Assembly (NCBI GenBank): GCA_934140355.1
Contig: CAKPBH010000009.1
Span: forward strand, 1 to 42,252
Origin: an uncultured Bacilli bacterium
GTDB taxonomy: Bacteria; Bacillota_I; Bacilli_A; RF39; UBA660
DNA length: 42,252 bases
Reading direction: 5' to 3'
In this document: one piece after another, positions 8,213 through 16,740 of the stretch
Layout of the letters: every line of letters starts with the position of its first letter
Numbering within the stretch: the stretch's first letter is position 1
Made by a program: the position numbers and the translations under genes
Notes under the pieces: model-generated
Databases searched by the model: none
What the model saw: the letters and a program-made list of their open reading frames with translations, nothing else
Told to the model about the DNA's origin: nothing

Positions 8213-10111
8213 ATGTTTTATCAAATAAAAAATGGAAGCATAGAAATTGATGGGAATCTCATTTTGGAAAATATTGATTTTAGTATCAAAGAGAAAGAAA
8301 AAGTGGGATTAATAGGCCAAAATGGCAGTGGAAAAACAACTCTTTTAAAAGCAATTATAGGAAAAATTCCTATTGAAGATGGATATGAACAAGTAAAGAT
8401 AGAGTCCTCTAAAGATTTTAAGATTGGTTATGTTGAACAAAGTATTAAAAATCAAGATTCGATTTTAATGATTGACTATATAAAAAAAGCGTACCAAGAA
8501 ATTATTGATCTCTCTTCCAAAATTGAACAATTAGAACAAGACCTTGCTAAGTATTATAATGAGAAAAAATTAGAAAAATATCAAAATCTTTTAGATAAAT
8601 TTCAAAATTTAGGGGGATATCGATATCAAAAAGAATATGAAAATGCTCTTTTAAAATTTGGCTTTTCTGAAGAAGATAAAAATAAGTATTTAAGTGAATT
8701 TTCTGGAGGACAATTAACCAAATTATCTCTCCTTCGCCTCTTACTATCAAAACCAGAATTACTAATTTTAGATGAACCAACCAATCATTTAGATATAGAA
8801 AGTATTACTTGGTTAGAAGAATACTTAAAAGATTATCCTAAAACACTAATTGTGGTAAGTCATGATCGAATGTTTTTAGATAATATTTGTAATGTTATCT
8901 ATGAAATAGAATTTGGCAGTCTAAAACGCTATTCTGGTAATTATACCTCTTTTGTTAAACAAAAAGAAATGAACGAAGCCAAAGCTTGGAAAGATTTTGA
9001 AAAACAGGAAAAAGAGATCAAAAGATTAACAGAAATAGTCAATCGATTTCGCTATAAACCAACAAAAGCAAAAATGGCAATGTCGAAATTAAAACAGATT
9101 GAAAGAATAAAAAAATTAGAAAAACCTCCCGTTTCTTCTACGAAAACCTTTCCTCCTCAACTAAAAATAGAAGAAAAAAGCTATCAAGATGTTTTAAAAG
9201 TTAAAAATTTAACCGTAGGATATACCAAAGCCCTATGTACATTTAATTTTCAGTTATTTAGAGGTGATAAACTTGGAATTATTGGTGAAAATGGTACCGG
9301 GAAATCAACTTTAATAAAAACTTTATTAGGAAAAATTCCTCCATTATCTGGAAAATTTCGTTTTGGAGAGCGAACCAACATTGGTTATTTTTCTCAAAAC
9401 TTTGATAATTTAGATGAAAATTGCACACTATATGAAGAAATGAATAGGACTTTCCCCGATATGCCTGTTGATAAAATTAGAAAAGAACTAGGTTCCTTTG
9501 GCTTTCATGGAGAAAGCATTAAGAAAAAAATAATGGACTTATCAGGAGGAGAAAAAGTTAGAATTAGCCTTTGCAAAATAATTAATCAACATCCAAATGT
9601 CTTATTATTAGACGAGCCAACTAACCACTTAGATATCCAAAGTAAAAATACAATTGAAAAAATATTGCAAAATTACTCAGGCACAATTTTATTAATCAGC
9701 CATGATCGATATCTCATTCAAAAAATAGCAGATAAATTGCTCGTCCTAAAAAAGAATAATGCCCAATTTTACCAATTTGATTATAATACTTATTTAGAAC
9801 ATCAAAAATTAAATGAGCAAAAGACTAAATTAGTATTTTCTTCCAAAAAAGAAAAAACAAAAAAGACAAAAACTACTAATACTACAATGAATAATAACCA
9901 ATTGGAAAATAAAATAAAGAAATTAGAAAAAGAAATTAGCCAATTAGAACAACAAAAAAAAGAACAAAATCAACAATTATTTTTAGAACAAAACTATTTA
10001 GATGGCAAAAAAATGAAAATAATTGAAGAAAAAATGGATAACTTAACCAAAGAAATTGAAGAAAAGAATAAAGAATGGGAAGAAATTGTCCAAATTTTAC
10101 TTCAAGAATAA
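8213..10111 (+). CDS. ABC-F family ATPase (ribosome-associated type)
   Basis: 632 residues with two ATP-binding cassettes and no membrane segments, the hallmark of ABC-F translation factors. Cassette 1: Walker A GQNGSGKTT (35-43), signature FSGGQ, Walker B with ILDEPTNHLD. Cassette 2: GENGTGKST (from 358), signature LSGGEK, LLLDEPTNHLD. The inter-cassette linker is Lys-rich with the FRYKPTKAKMAMSK segment typical of YdiF/Uup-like members. From about residue 560 a Lys/Glu/Gln-rich coiled coil forms the C-terminus. It is likely a housekeeping ribosome factor; antibiotic-resistance ABC-Fs share this architecture and cannot be excluded. The start follows GGTGAT. Confidence 0.92.
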   Translation: MFYQIKNGSIEIDGNLILENIDFSIKEKEKVGLIGQNGSGKTTLLKAIIGKIPIEDGYEQVKIESSKDFKIGYVEQSIKNQDSILMIDYIKKAYQEIIDLSSKIEQLEQDLAKYYNEKKLEKYQNLLDKFQNLGGYRYQKEYENALLKFGFSEEDKNKYLSEFSGGQLTKLSLLRLLLSKPELLILDEPTNHLDIESITWLEEYLKDYPKTLIVVSHDRMFLDNICNVIYEIEFGSLKRYSGNYTSFVKQKEMNEAKAWKDFEKQEKEIKRLTEIVNRFRYKPTKAKMAMSKLKQIERIKKLEKPPVSSTKTFPPQLKIEEKSYQDVLKVKNLTVGYTKALCTFNFQLFRGDKLGIIGENGTGKSTLIKTLLGKIPPLSGKFRFGERTNIGYFSQNFDNLDENCTLYEEMNRTFPDMPVDKIRKELGSFGFHGESIKKKIMDLSGGEKVRISLCKIINQHPNVLLLDEPTNHLDIQSKNTIEKILQNYSGTILLISHDRYLIQKIADKLLVLKKNNAQFYQFDYNTYLEHQKLNEQKTKLVFSSKKEKTKKTKTTNTTMNNNQLENKIKKLEKEISQLEQQKKEQNQQLFLEQNYLDGKKMKIIEEKMDNLTKEIEEKNKEWEEIVQILLQE

Positions 10112-10210
10112 AAATAAAAATAAGATATAAAAAAAAACGCATGAAGTAGAAGAAAATACAATCATAAAAATTAAATTTTTATAATAATAAAGAATTGAGG
10201 AGTGATAAGA

Positions 10211-10876
10211 ATGAAAATAGGAAATATTTTATGGGGAATTGTTTTGATTGGATTAGGAATTATTCTTGGAATTAATGCTTTAGAAATTGCTTATATTGAT
10301 ATATTTTTCGATGGCTGGTGGACCTTATTTATTATCATCCCTTGTTTTATTGGATTATTTAATGATAAAGATAAGACAGGAAGTTTAATCGGACTTGTTG
10401 TTGGCATTTTACTGCTTTTGAGTTGTAACCATATTTTTGATATTGAAGTAGTATGGAAACTTCTTCTTCCTATTATTTTGGTTATGTTAGGCATTTCTTG
10501 TATTTTTAAGAATGGCCTTTATGCAAAAACATTAAAGGAAATGGGACCTGTTAGAGGTCAAGAATTTAATGCGGTATTTGCTGGACAAAATCTTGATTTT
10601 TCTCATGAATCTTTCGAAGGAGGAAAATTAAATTCCATTTTTGGCGGAATCCAATGTGATTTAAGGAAAGCTAATATTTCAGATAAGAGTATAATAGAAG
10701 CAAATTCTATTTTTGGAGGAATAACGATTTTTGTTCCTGAGGATATAGAGGTTAAAGTAGTAGCGACGCCTATTTTTGGGGGAGTATCTAATAAAAAAAG
10801 AAAATTAGATTCAGAAAATAAGACAATTTATATTAAAGCATTATGTATATTTGGAGGAGTAGAAATTCGTTCATAG
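10211..10876 (+). CDS. LiaF-like membrane protein
   Basis: 221 residues from the ATG at 10211. The GTG at 10202 overlaps the GAGGAG binding site and is rejected. Four hydrophobic segments (about 5-23, 29-48, 55-71, 78-98) precede a soluble beta-rich domain (115-221) with four evenly placed IFGG(I/V) turns, typical of the LiaF C-terminal (cell-wall-active antibiotic response) domain. LiaF restrains the LiaSR envelope-stress system in Bacillus. No LiaSR pair is adjacent here; the nearest two-component system, 1.8 kb away, is OmpR-type. Probably co-transcribed with the nitroreductase 16 nt downstream. Confidence 0.82.
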   Translation: MKIGNILWGIVLIGLGIILGINALEIAYIDIFFDGWWTLFIIIPCFIGLFNDKDKTGSLIGLVVGILLLLSCNHIFDIEVVWKLLLPIILVMLGISCIFKNGLYAKTLKEMGPVRGQEFNAVFAGQNLDFSHESFEGGKLNSIFGGIQCDLRKANISDKSIIEANSIFGGITIFVPEDIEVKVVATPIFGGVSNKKRKLDSENKTIYIKALCIFGGVEIRS

Positions 10877-10892
10877 AAGGAGAGAGGAAAGT

Positions 10893-11399
10893 ATGAATTT
10901 TGAAGATGTTATCCGTCTTAGGACAGCTACAAGAAAGTTTGATCATATTTCAGTGGAGAGGAGTAAAATTGAAAAAATCTTAGAAGCGGGAAGATTAGCC
11001 CCAACTGCTAAAAATTTACAGCCCCAAAAGATATTTGTAGTCACCAGCAAAAAGGGACTTATTCAGATAGATAAAGCTAGTCCTTGTCGCTACAATGCAC
11101 CTTTGGTGTTAATGGTTTGCAGTGATAAGAGTGTAGCTTTTCAAAAAAATAACTATTCAACGTATGAGATGGATGCCGTAATTGTTGCTACCCATATGAT
11201 GTTAGAGGCTACAAATTTGGGAGTAGATAATATCTGGATAGAGATGTTTGATAAAAATATTTTAAAAAAAGAATTCAAATTAAAAGAAGATTTAGAACCA
11301 ATATGCTTACTGATGTTAGGCTATCGCTCCAGTGATTGCCCGGTTAATCCAATGCACAAGGTAAGGAAAGAACTTTCTGAGATAGTAGAGTATGTTTAA
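10893..11399 (+). CDS. Nitroreductase family protein
   Basis: FMN-dependent NAD(P)H oxidoreductase fold, 168 residues and on the short side for the family. Seen: the N-terminal FMN-binding RTATRKF arginine cluster, RLAPTAKNLQPQKIFVV, a central HMMLEATNLGVDNIWIEMF helix and the ending LMLGYRSSDCPVNPMHKVRK. The substrate cannot be inferred. A strong AGAAGGAGAGAGG site 16 nt after the LiaF-like gene suggests an operon, which ends at the shared terminator. Confidence 0.88.
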   Translation: MNFEDVIRLRTATRKFDHISVERSKIEKILEAGRLAPTAKNLQPQKIFVVTSKKGLIQIDKASPCRYNAPLVLMVCSDKSVAFQKNNYSTYEMDAVIVATHMMLEATNLGVDNIWIEMFDKNILKKEFKLKEDLEPICLLMLGYRSSDCPVNPMHKVRKELSEIVEYV

Positions 11400-11402
11400 T
11401 GA

Positions 11403-11439
11403 AAAATCTGATATTCTTTGGATTAGAGTATCAGATTTT
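11403..11439. terminator. Bidirectional terminator between convergent genes
   Basis: A 15-bp stem (11403-11417 with 11425-11439, one G-U pair) with T runs on both strands. The stop codon of the minus-strand gene (11438-11440) overlaps its foot. Confidence 0.88.
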
Positions 11440-12034
11440 ATCTATTTACAAATGAATTTTTAGCATAGCAAAGTCCTAATTGATGGGTGTATTGATTTCT
11501 TTTGATTTGACTATCAATTTCTTGTTCTACCTTTTGTGACTCTTTTTTAATATTTATTTTAATGATGTAGTGTAAAATGAAAGCATCTACCATAGATAGA
11601 ACTTGATAATTTTCAATGTCAGTTTTTATCTTGTTCCTTAAATCCTTTAGTGAAACTTCATTATAATATTTTATTTTTTCTCTTCCTACTTCTAATTCTT
11701 CCTTAGTTAGCTTGGATAACAAATATTCTTCAATATCATTTTCTCTCATAAAATCATAGCACTCAAGATATTCAGATATGGTTATTTTATCACTACCATA
11801 AAGTTTTAACAAACTAGCTATTCGATCTTCTTCTAAATATCTATCTAATTCTTTTCTATCTTCATCAGTAAGAAAATTTTTTTCTTTCTTTTTTAATATT
11901 TTTTGTTTTTCTGTTTGAAAAGATAACCATTTTATCCATTCCATATCAGAAGTAAGAGAGCCTAAAAGAGAATTAGGTAGCATTTTGTTATTTCCTTTAG
12001 CCATTTCTTTTGCTAAAATTTTTCTTAAATCCAT
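11438..12034 (-). CDS. Uncharacterised protein, paralogue of the gene at 28256-28829
   Basis: 198 residues, charged and apparently all helical, with no signal peptide or membrane segment. Not recognised. It shares an ordered set of features with the protein at 28.3 kb: W(I/F)KWL near the start, a LxKYG/LKLYG turn, an E(E/L)xxSKxxxxEL stretch, and a C-terminal LSxxDAxxLHYI motif (LSMVDAFILHYI here). The two are therefore members of one family. Start follows GGTGA in the minus orientation. Cysteine and Lys/Glu pattern give no catalytic clue. Confidence 0.75.
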   Translation of the reverse strand: MDLRKILAKEMAKGNNKMLPNSLLGSLTSDMEWIKWLSFQTEKQKILKKKEKNFLTDEDRKELDRYLEEDRIASLLKLYGSDKITISEYLECYDFMRENDIEEYLLSKLTKEELEVGREKIKYYNEVSLKDLRNKIKTDIENYQVLSMVDAFILHYIIKINIKKESQKVEQEIDSQIKRNQYTHQLGLCYAKNSFVNR

Positions 12035-12049
12035 AAAATCACCAAAGTT

Positions 12050-12060
12050 ATTGTATCATA
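12050..12060 (-). promoter_or_regulatory. Promoter of the minus-strand gene
   Basis: Overlapping -10 candidates TATGAT and TG-A-TACAAT on the minus strand, with AAGTATTTT (12083-12075) upstream. No clear -35. Confidence 0.5.
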
Positions 12061-12263
12061 TTTTTTATTTTGTTAAAATACTTCATTAGATTTTGTTCTA
12101 TTTTAAATAGATTTCTAAGTAAGTAATATCTGCAATCAAAAAATCTTTAATGAAAACAATTATTTCATAACATTAGTATTAATAATCTAGAAATAAAAAA
12201 TAGTCATCCCCTAAACGATAGAAAATAAATTTCAAAAAACACCTAGAAAGGAGATAAATATTT

Positions 12264-12272
12264 TGTTATAAT
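12264..12272 (+). promoter_or_regulatory. Extended -10 promoter of small membrane protein
   Basis: TG-T-TATAAT, 28 nt before the start codon. Confidence 0.6.
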
Positions 12273-12300
12273 AAAATTAAATAAGAAGGAGTCATGAATC

Positions 12301-12498
12301 ATGAAAAAAAAGAAGAATGGTTTATTTATTTTACTTTTATGTTTAATTATTTTATTGGGAAGTACAATTCTCTTATTAGAAATTGCAAAATATCCAAAAA
12401 CCAAAAACAATGCTACAAATAAAGATGTTATATCTAGAAAATTAAAAGAAAATGATATTAAGAAGTATAAAAAAGATATTAGTTTCTTCCTTTTCTAA
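12301..12498 (+). CDS. Small single-pass membrane protein
   Basis: 65 residues. MKKKK followed by a hydrophobic helix (about 8-27) and a Lys/Asn-rich tail ending in FFLF. Not recognised. It has its own extended -10 promoter and an AAGGAG site 9 nt before the ATG, so it is likely translated. Lies upstream of the two-component system but is separated from it by promoters at 12573-12601 and 12617-12649. Confidence 0.6.
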   Translation: MKKKKNGLFILLLCLIILLGSTILLLEIAKYPKTKNNATNKDVISRKLKENDIKKYKKDISFFLF

Positions 12499-12572
12499 TA
12501 AAGAAAACAACCTTTATTAAAAAAGTTTAAATTAATATCGAAAAATATTTTTAAGTATTTTATTCAAAGAAA

Positions 12573-12601
12573 CTGAAAAAAGTCTTCTTTTTTGTTATAA
12601 T
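12573..12601 (+). promoter_or_regulatory. Upstream promoter candidate of the two-component operon
   Basis: CTGAAA (12573-12578), 17-nt spacer, TG-T-TATAAT (-10 at 12596-12601). Confidence 0.5.
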
Positions 12602-12616
12602 TTTGATAGTTAAGTT

Positions 12617-12649
12617 TTTCAGATTGATTTAAGAATAATTCTCTATATT
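12617..12649 (+). promoter_or_regulatory. Response-regulator box and -10 of the two-component operon
   Basis: Direct repeat TTTCAG-ATTGA-TTTAAG (12617-12633), a 10-nt gap, then TATATT (12644-12649). The same layout occurs at 17678-17710 and 28935-28967. CiaR of Streptococcus uses TTTAAG-N5-TTTAAG, so an OmpR-type regulator binding here is plausible. Autoregulation by the adjacent gene is inferred. Confidence 0.7.
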
Positions 12650-12666
12650 AAAAAGTGGTGATTTAA

Positions 12667-13353
12667 ATGAAAATATTAATTATTGAAGACGAATATAACT
12701 TAGCGGATGCAATTAAAAGTGTTTTAGTAGAAGAACGGTATGATGTAGCGATTAATACAGATGGAGAAGTTGGTCTCGATAATGCTTTATCGGGGATTTA
12801 TGATTTAATTATTTTAGATGTGATGTTACCTCATATAAATGGTTTTGAAATTTTAAGAAAAATTAGAGAAGAAAAGTTAGAAGTAAAAGTAATCATGCTA
12901 ACAGCAAAGAATAGTATTGATGATAAAATGCAAGGTTTTCAAGGTGGTGCGGATGATTACTTAACAAAACCTTTTTATATGGAAGAATTACTCGCTAGGG
13001 TAAATTTGCAGTTAAGAAAAAGAAGTAGAGATATGAATAACAAAAGATTAGAAGTAGGCGATATTGCTTTAGATATTTCCAAATTAGAGCTAATCAGTTT
13101 AAAAACAACCGAAAGTATTAATGTCATTGGAAAAGAATTTCAATTACTAGAACTTTTTATGCAGCACCCTAATCAAGTATTAGAAAAAGAACAAATATTT
13201 ACAAAAATTTGGGGCTACGACTCAGAAAGTGATATGAATACCCTGGAAGCTTATATTTCTTTCTTACGAAAAAAGTTAAAATTGTTATCTTCTTATATTA
13301 CAATAAAAAGCATTCGAAATATTGGCTATAAGTTTGAGGTGAAGGAAGTTTGA
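12667..13353 (+). CDS. OmpR-family response regulator
   Basis: 228 residues. Receiver domain (1 to about 118) with acidic pocket E7/D8, phosphoacceptor D51 in LIILDVMLP, the conserved T in MLTAKN and K in LTKPF. A C-terminal winged-helix DNA-binding domain (about 127-226) carries GKEFQLLELFMQHPNQVLEKEQIF and the SIRNIGYKF wing. Its stop overlaps the kinase start by four bases (TTGA), so the two are translationally coupled. Its own promoter carries the direct-repeat box found also at the permease and beta-helix genes, so it is the likely regulator of all three. Confidence 0.95.
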   Translation: MKILIIEDEYNLADAIKSVLVEERYDVAINTDGEVGLDNALSGIYDLIILDVMLPHINGFEILRKIREEKLEVKVIMLTAKNSIDDKMQGFQGGADDYLTKPFYMEELLARVNLQLRKRSRDMNNKRLEVGDIALDISKLELISLKTTESINVIGKEFQLLELFMQHPNQVLEKEQIFTKIWGYDSESDMNTLEAYISFLRKKLKLLSSYITIKSIRNIGYKFEVKEV

Positions 13354-14570
13354 AAAAGTTAAAAGTGAAAGTATTTTCTACTCTCTTTATTATTTTTACT
13401 TTATTTGTTTTGTTTATTTTAGGAATTAATCAGTATCGAGGCTATGAAATGCAAGCAAATTCCATCGAAAATGTTTTGAATAAATTTCCAAATAAAGTAA
13501 GTGATAATAATCCCCCTCCTAAAAAGAATAGGGAAGATGATGAAAAAGAAAAGGATAATCATCAATTCTTTTTAGATTTTACCGTCTATACAGTAATTTT
13601 AGATGAGAATGGAAATTATCAAGATTTAATCAATCATAGTGAAAATAATGTTGATACAAAAAAAATAAAAAAAATTGTTTCTAATATTATGAAAAATCAT
13701 AAGGAGGATACGCATATTGGAAATCTTTATTTAGAAAAATATGCTTATGCCTTCTCTTCCGATAATACTCTAACAATTATTGATAATACTGCCCTTCAGA
13801 ATAGACTAATGAAAAGTTTAATCACAACAATACTTCTATTTTTAGGACTAGAGGGAATCATTATTTTTCTTTCTTATTTTTTGATGAAATGGTTAACAGA
13901 ACCCGTAATTACTAGTTTTTATAAACAAAAAGAATTTATCGAAGATGCCTCTCATGAACTAAAAACGCCTCTTTCGGTTATCTTAGCTAGTACAGATGCT
14001 TATTTTATCAAAAAAGAAGATCGGTGGGTAAAAAATATTAAAGAAGAAGCGGGAAGAATGACCCAACTAGTGGTAGAAATGCTTGAACTTGCTAAAACTG
14101 AAAAAGTGACAAAAGAACTTTTTATAAAAGAAAATTTATCCAATCTTCTCGAGAAAAATGTTTTAACTTTTGAAAGTGTATGTTTTGAAAAAAAAATAAA
14201 ATTAACCGTGCAAATTGATGAGGATATTTATCTTTCTTGTAATAGAGAACAAATGAATAAATTAATTCACATTCTTCTAGATAATGCCACAAATCATACT
14301 AAAAAAAATGGAAAAATTATGGTTTCATTAGAAAAAAATAATAAAGAAATTACTTTAGAAGTAAAAAATACAGGAGATCCAATAAAAAAAGGAGAAGAAA
14401 AAAATATTTTTGAACGTTTCTATCGTGGTGATGAGGCCCGAAATAGAAATCATAATCATTATGGTCTAGGACTGGCCATTGCTAAAAATATTGTCATCAA
14501 TCATAAAGGAGAAATTATTGCTTTTTCGAAAGAGGGTTACACCACTTTTAAAGTGACTTGGAAAGTTTAG
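13350..14570 (+). CDS. Sensor histidine kinase
   Basis: 406 residues from a TTG start that overlaps the regulator stop and follows AAGGAAG. Two membrane segments (about 8-27 and 156-178) enclose an extracytoplasmic sensor region with a highly polar PPPKKNREDDEKEKDNH stretch. The cytoplasmic part has the H-box ASHELKTPL (H202), the N-box LLDNATNH (about 307), and G-boxes ending GLGLAIAKN (about 372). The signal is unknown; the envelope location and regulon suggest a cell-surface stimulus. Followed by a strong terminator. Confidence 0.95.
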   Translation: MKKLKVKVFSTLFIIFTLFVLFILGINQYRGYEMQANSIENVLNKFPNKVSDNNPPPKKNREDDEKEKDNHQFFLDFTVYTVILDENGNYQDLINHSENNVDTKKIKKIVSNIMKNHKEDTHIGNLYLEKYAYAFSSDNTLTIIDNTALQNRLMKSLITTILLFLGLEGIIIFLSYFLMKWLTEPVITSFYKQKEFIEDASHELKTPLSVILASTDAYFIKKEDRWVKNIKEEAGRMTQLVVEMLELAKTEKVTKELFIKENLSNLLEKNVLTFESVCFEKKIKLTVQIDEDIYLSCNREQMNKLIHILLDNATNHTKKNGKIMVSLEKNNKEITLEVKNTGDPIKKGEEKNIFERFYRGDEARNRNHNHYGLGLAIAKNIVINHKGEIIAFSKEGYTTFKVTWKV

Positions 14571-14574
14571 AAAA

Positions 14575-14626
14575 AAAGAAGGTAGAAGTAGAGTTAACAA
14601 AAATTCTTCTATCTTCTTTATTTTTT
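14575..14626 (+). terminator. Intrinsic terminator of the two-component operon
   Basis: 14-bp stem (14575-14588 with 14606-14619, one G-U pair) followed by ATTTTTT. Confidence 0.9.
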
Positions 14627-14676
14627 CAAGAGAAGATTGAATCTGTAAATAAATCTATATAAGTATAGACTTTTCA

Positions 14677-14685
14677 TGGTACAAT
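14677..14685 (+). promoter_or_regulatory. Extended -10 promoter of radical SAM gene
   Basis: TG-G-TACAAT. Predicted start near 14692 gives a leader of about 128 nt that contains the small ORF at 14708. Confidence 0.5.
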
Positions 14686-14707
14686 AATAGAAATGAAGAG
14701 ATCTTTT

Positions 14708-14785
14708 ATGAAAAATAATAAATTTAGTAATAAATATTTTATCAATAAAAAAAGATGTTTCTGTGAGATTCAATTTCTAGGCTAA
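14708..14785 (+). CDS. Possible 25-residue peptide in the radical SAM leader
   Basis: ATG to TAA encodes 25 residues: a Lys/Asn-rich front and the ending KKRCFCEIQFLG. It lies wholly within the predicted leader of the radical SAM gene, 34 nt before that start. An in-frame ATG at 14693 would add five residues. The binding site is only AGAG-like. It could be a leader peptide, a modification substrate, or a chance ORF in AT-rich DNA. Confidence 0.25.
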   Translation: MKNNKFSNKYFINKKRCFCEIQFLG

Positions 14786-14819
14786 AATATGTATATGAAG
14801 CGTTTAAAGGAGGATGATT

Positions 14820-15617
14820 ATGATAGATAATGGTTATTTATTTACTAAAGATAATAAAAGGTTATTTATTAATACAAGCTTAGGTTGTTCAGGAAAATGT
14901 TTATACTGCTATTTACCAAAATTAGGTTATGGAAATAAGGATAATAATTATAAAACGATTTCTGCAAATAAAATATTAGAAATGATAGAAAAAAAGATTT
15001 TGAATTTAAGTAAAGATACATTAATTACATTAGGATGTTTTTCTGAATGCTGGGATGATCATAATAAAAATGAAACATTAAAAATAATCGAGTATTTTCT
15101 TAAAAAAGGTAATCAAGTTCAATTATCTACCAAAAAGAAAATTGATAAAGAAGATCTTTTTGTATTGATTCCGTATATAAAATATTATGGACAATTAATT
15201 ATTTTTGTTAGTTCTACAACAATTTCTAAACATAGTATTATAGAAAAAAACACAGAAATAATAGAAAAAAGATTTGAAAGCTTTAAAATATCAAAAAATT
15301 TAAATATTCCTATTGTATTATATATAAAACCAATTCTTAAAAACATCACAATTAAGGATTTGGATTTATATAAAAGTTATATAGAACATTATAATATTAA
15401 AGATGTTGTCGTAGGAAGTATTTTTACAAATAATATCAATAATGAAACCGTCCATTTTTCAAATAAAAACGAATTGTTTTACAATCCAATTAAGGATGAA
15501 GATATTATAATATCAGTTTTATCAAACATATGTAATGTTTATAGAAGAAGTACAGATGTTACGAAATATTATAGAATCAATCAAATTAAATTCGAAGAAA
15601 AAATGCTAGAAAAATGA
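14820..15617 (+). CDS. Radical SAM domain protein
   Basis: 265 residues from the ATG at 14820, six bases after AAAGGAGG; the ATG at 14814 abuts the binding site. The [4Fe-4S]-binding CxxxCxxC motif is C23, C27, C30 in LGCSGKCLYCY, followed by an aromatic residue as usual for the family. Predicted beta/alpha repeats follow (LITLGCFSECWDD, VQLSTKKK, LIIFVSSTT, IPIVLYIKPI), consistent with a partial TIM barrel. The strand order resembles SPL-like radical SAM proteins, but I do not recognise the subfamily. No second cluster-binding domain is visible. Monocistronic apart from the possible leader ORF. Reaction and substrate are unknown. Confidence 0.82.
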   Translation: MIDNGYLFTKDNKRLFINTSLGCSGKCLYCYLPKLGYGNKDNNYKTISANKILEMIEKKILNLSKDTLITLGCFSECWDDHNKNETLKIIEYFLKKGNQVQLSTKKKIDKEDLFVLIPYIKYYGQLIIFVSSTTISKHSIIEKNTEIIEKRFESFKISKNLNIPIVLYIKPILKNITIKDLDLYKSYIEHYNIKDVVVGSIFTNNINNETVHFSNKNELFYNPIKDEDIIISVLSNICNVYRRSTDVTKYYRINQIKFEEKMLEK

Positions 15618-15642
15618 AACAAACATATAATTTTCTGAAATC

Positions 15643-15711
15643 TAGATAATTCTAAGCATGGAAATAATCATATAGATAGATGGGGAAATCTTTAAAATTA
15701 TCTACTTTTTT
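15643..15711 (+). terminator. Terminator after radical SAM gene
   Basis: TAGATAATT (15643-15651) pairs with AATTATCTA (15696-15704) over a long 44-nt loop, followed by CTTTTTTG. Confidence 0.5.
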
Positions 15712-15849
15712 GAATGATTAAATTTAATTAGTAAAAATAGACTAGAGATATTTGAGATTTTTCAGATTAAACTATAACCAAAACTTAGATAAAAAATTTT
15801 CATATAGTACACTTTTTCTTAAATTTATGGTATTCTTATTAAGAAAGGA

Positions 15850-16362
15850 GTGAAGGAAAGGGAACAAAAAAAGAAAATAACATTACCAATTAAAGTGATT
15901 ATAATAGGAAGCGTAATTGGATTAATAGTTGCAGGTATTGGATTATTTAAGCAAATTGATTCTCAAAAAATTAATAAAGAAAGAAAAGAAGCAGCCCAAA
16001 AACAATCTCAAATAGCTATAGACGCTGCTAATACAAGATTAAAGCAAATTGAAGAAGAATATTATCCTTTAAAAGAGCAATATGAGAAAGAACAACAAGA
16101 GTGTGATACAATAAATATAAATGATTCTGATTGGTTTGATCAAAAAGTTAAATGCCAAAGAGAATCAAGTGAATTACAATCAAAAATTAGTTCTTTAGAG
16201 ATGGAAGATACAACAATAAGAAATAAAGATTACACTGTATACTATGATTTAGTTAAACCTATGTCTTATCAAATCTTTTATATAATTGGTACTTCTATCG
16301 CAGCATTAGCAGCTTTAGGTGCATTTATTATATATTTAGTTAAGGGTAAAAAAAGCTATTAG
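15850..16362 (+). CDS. Coiled-coil membrane protein, first gene of a three-gene operon
   Basis: 170 residues, not recognised. Two membrane segments (about 14-35 and 139-163) flank a long charged coiled coil (about 40-125) with two central cysteines. The start is uncertain: the GTG at 15850 overlaps the AAAGGAG binding site, and no ATG lies in frame nearby. Followed 39 nt later by the YbjQ-family gene and then another membrane protein, so probably an operon with a shared membrane-associated role. Confidence 0.65.
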   Translation: MKEREQKKKITLPIKVIIIGSVIGLIVAGIGLFKQIDSQKINKERKEAAQKQSQIAIDAANTRLKQIEEEYYPLKEQYEKEQQECDTININDSDWFDQKVKCQRESSELQSKISSLEMEDTTIRNKDYTVYYDLVKPMSYQIFYIIGTSIAALAALGAFIIYLVKGKKSY

Positions 16363-16401
16363 TAAATAAAAATGATTTTTATGAATGGGGAGGATTACTT
16401 T

Positions 16402-16731
16402 ATGATATTATCAACTACATCAACATTAGAAGGTAAAACAATTAAAGAATATAGGGGAATTGTTTTTGGTGAAACAATAAGTGGAATTGATTTTGTGAAA
16501 GATTTTACTGCTAGTATAACTAATTTTATTGGTGGTAGAGCAAGTGAATATGAAGAAGAATTAGTTTTAGCAAGAGCAGATGCAATTAATGAAATGATAG
16601 AACGTGCTAAAAAAGTTGGTGCCAATGCACTTGTGGGTGTAAAAGTAGATGTTGAATCTATAACTGTCGGTGAACGAAATCAAATGATGATAATGGTAGT
16701 AGCAACAGGAACTGCTGTAGTTACTGAATAG
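16402..16731 (+). CDS. YbjQ/UPF0145 (DUF74) family protein
   Basis: 109 residues from the ATG at 16402, eight bases after GGGGAGG; the longer frame from 16372 would add ten residues the family does not have. The family pattern is clear: N-terminal MILSTTSTLEGKTI, central GGRASEYEEELVLARADAINEM, then ALVGVKVDVE and a hydrophobic C-terminal strand. Members form pentameric beta-rich assemblies and are often annotated as heavy-metal-binding, but their function is unsettled. Sits between two membrane proteins. Confidence 0.9.
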   Translation: MILSTTSTLEGKTIKEYRGIVFGETISGIDFVKDFTASITNFIGGRASEYEEELVLARADAINEMIERAKKVGANALVGVKVDVESITVGERNQMMIMVVATGTAVVTE

Positions 16732-16740
16732 GAGGATTTA

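Noticed and set aside
8213..10111. ABC-F gene as a specific antibiotic-resistance determinant
   Set aside because: The linker and signature are equally compatible with housekeeping YdiF/Uup-like members, so no resistance call is justified.
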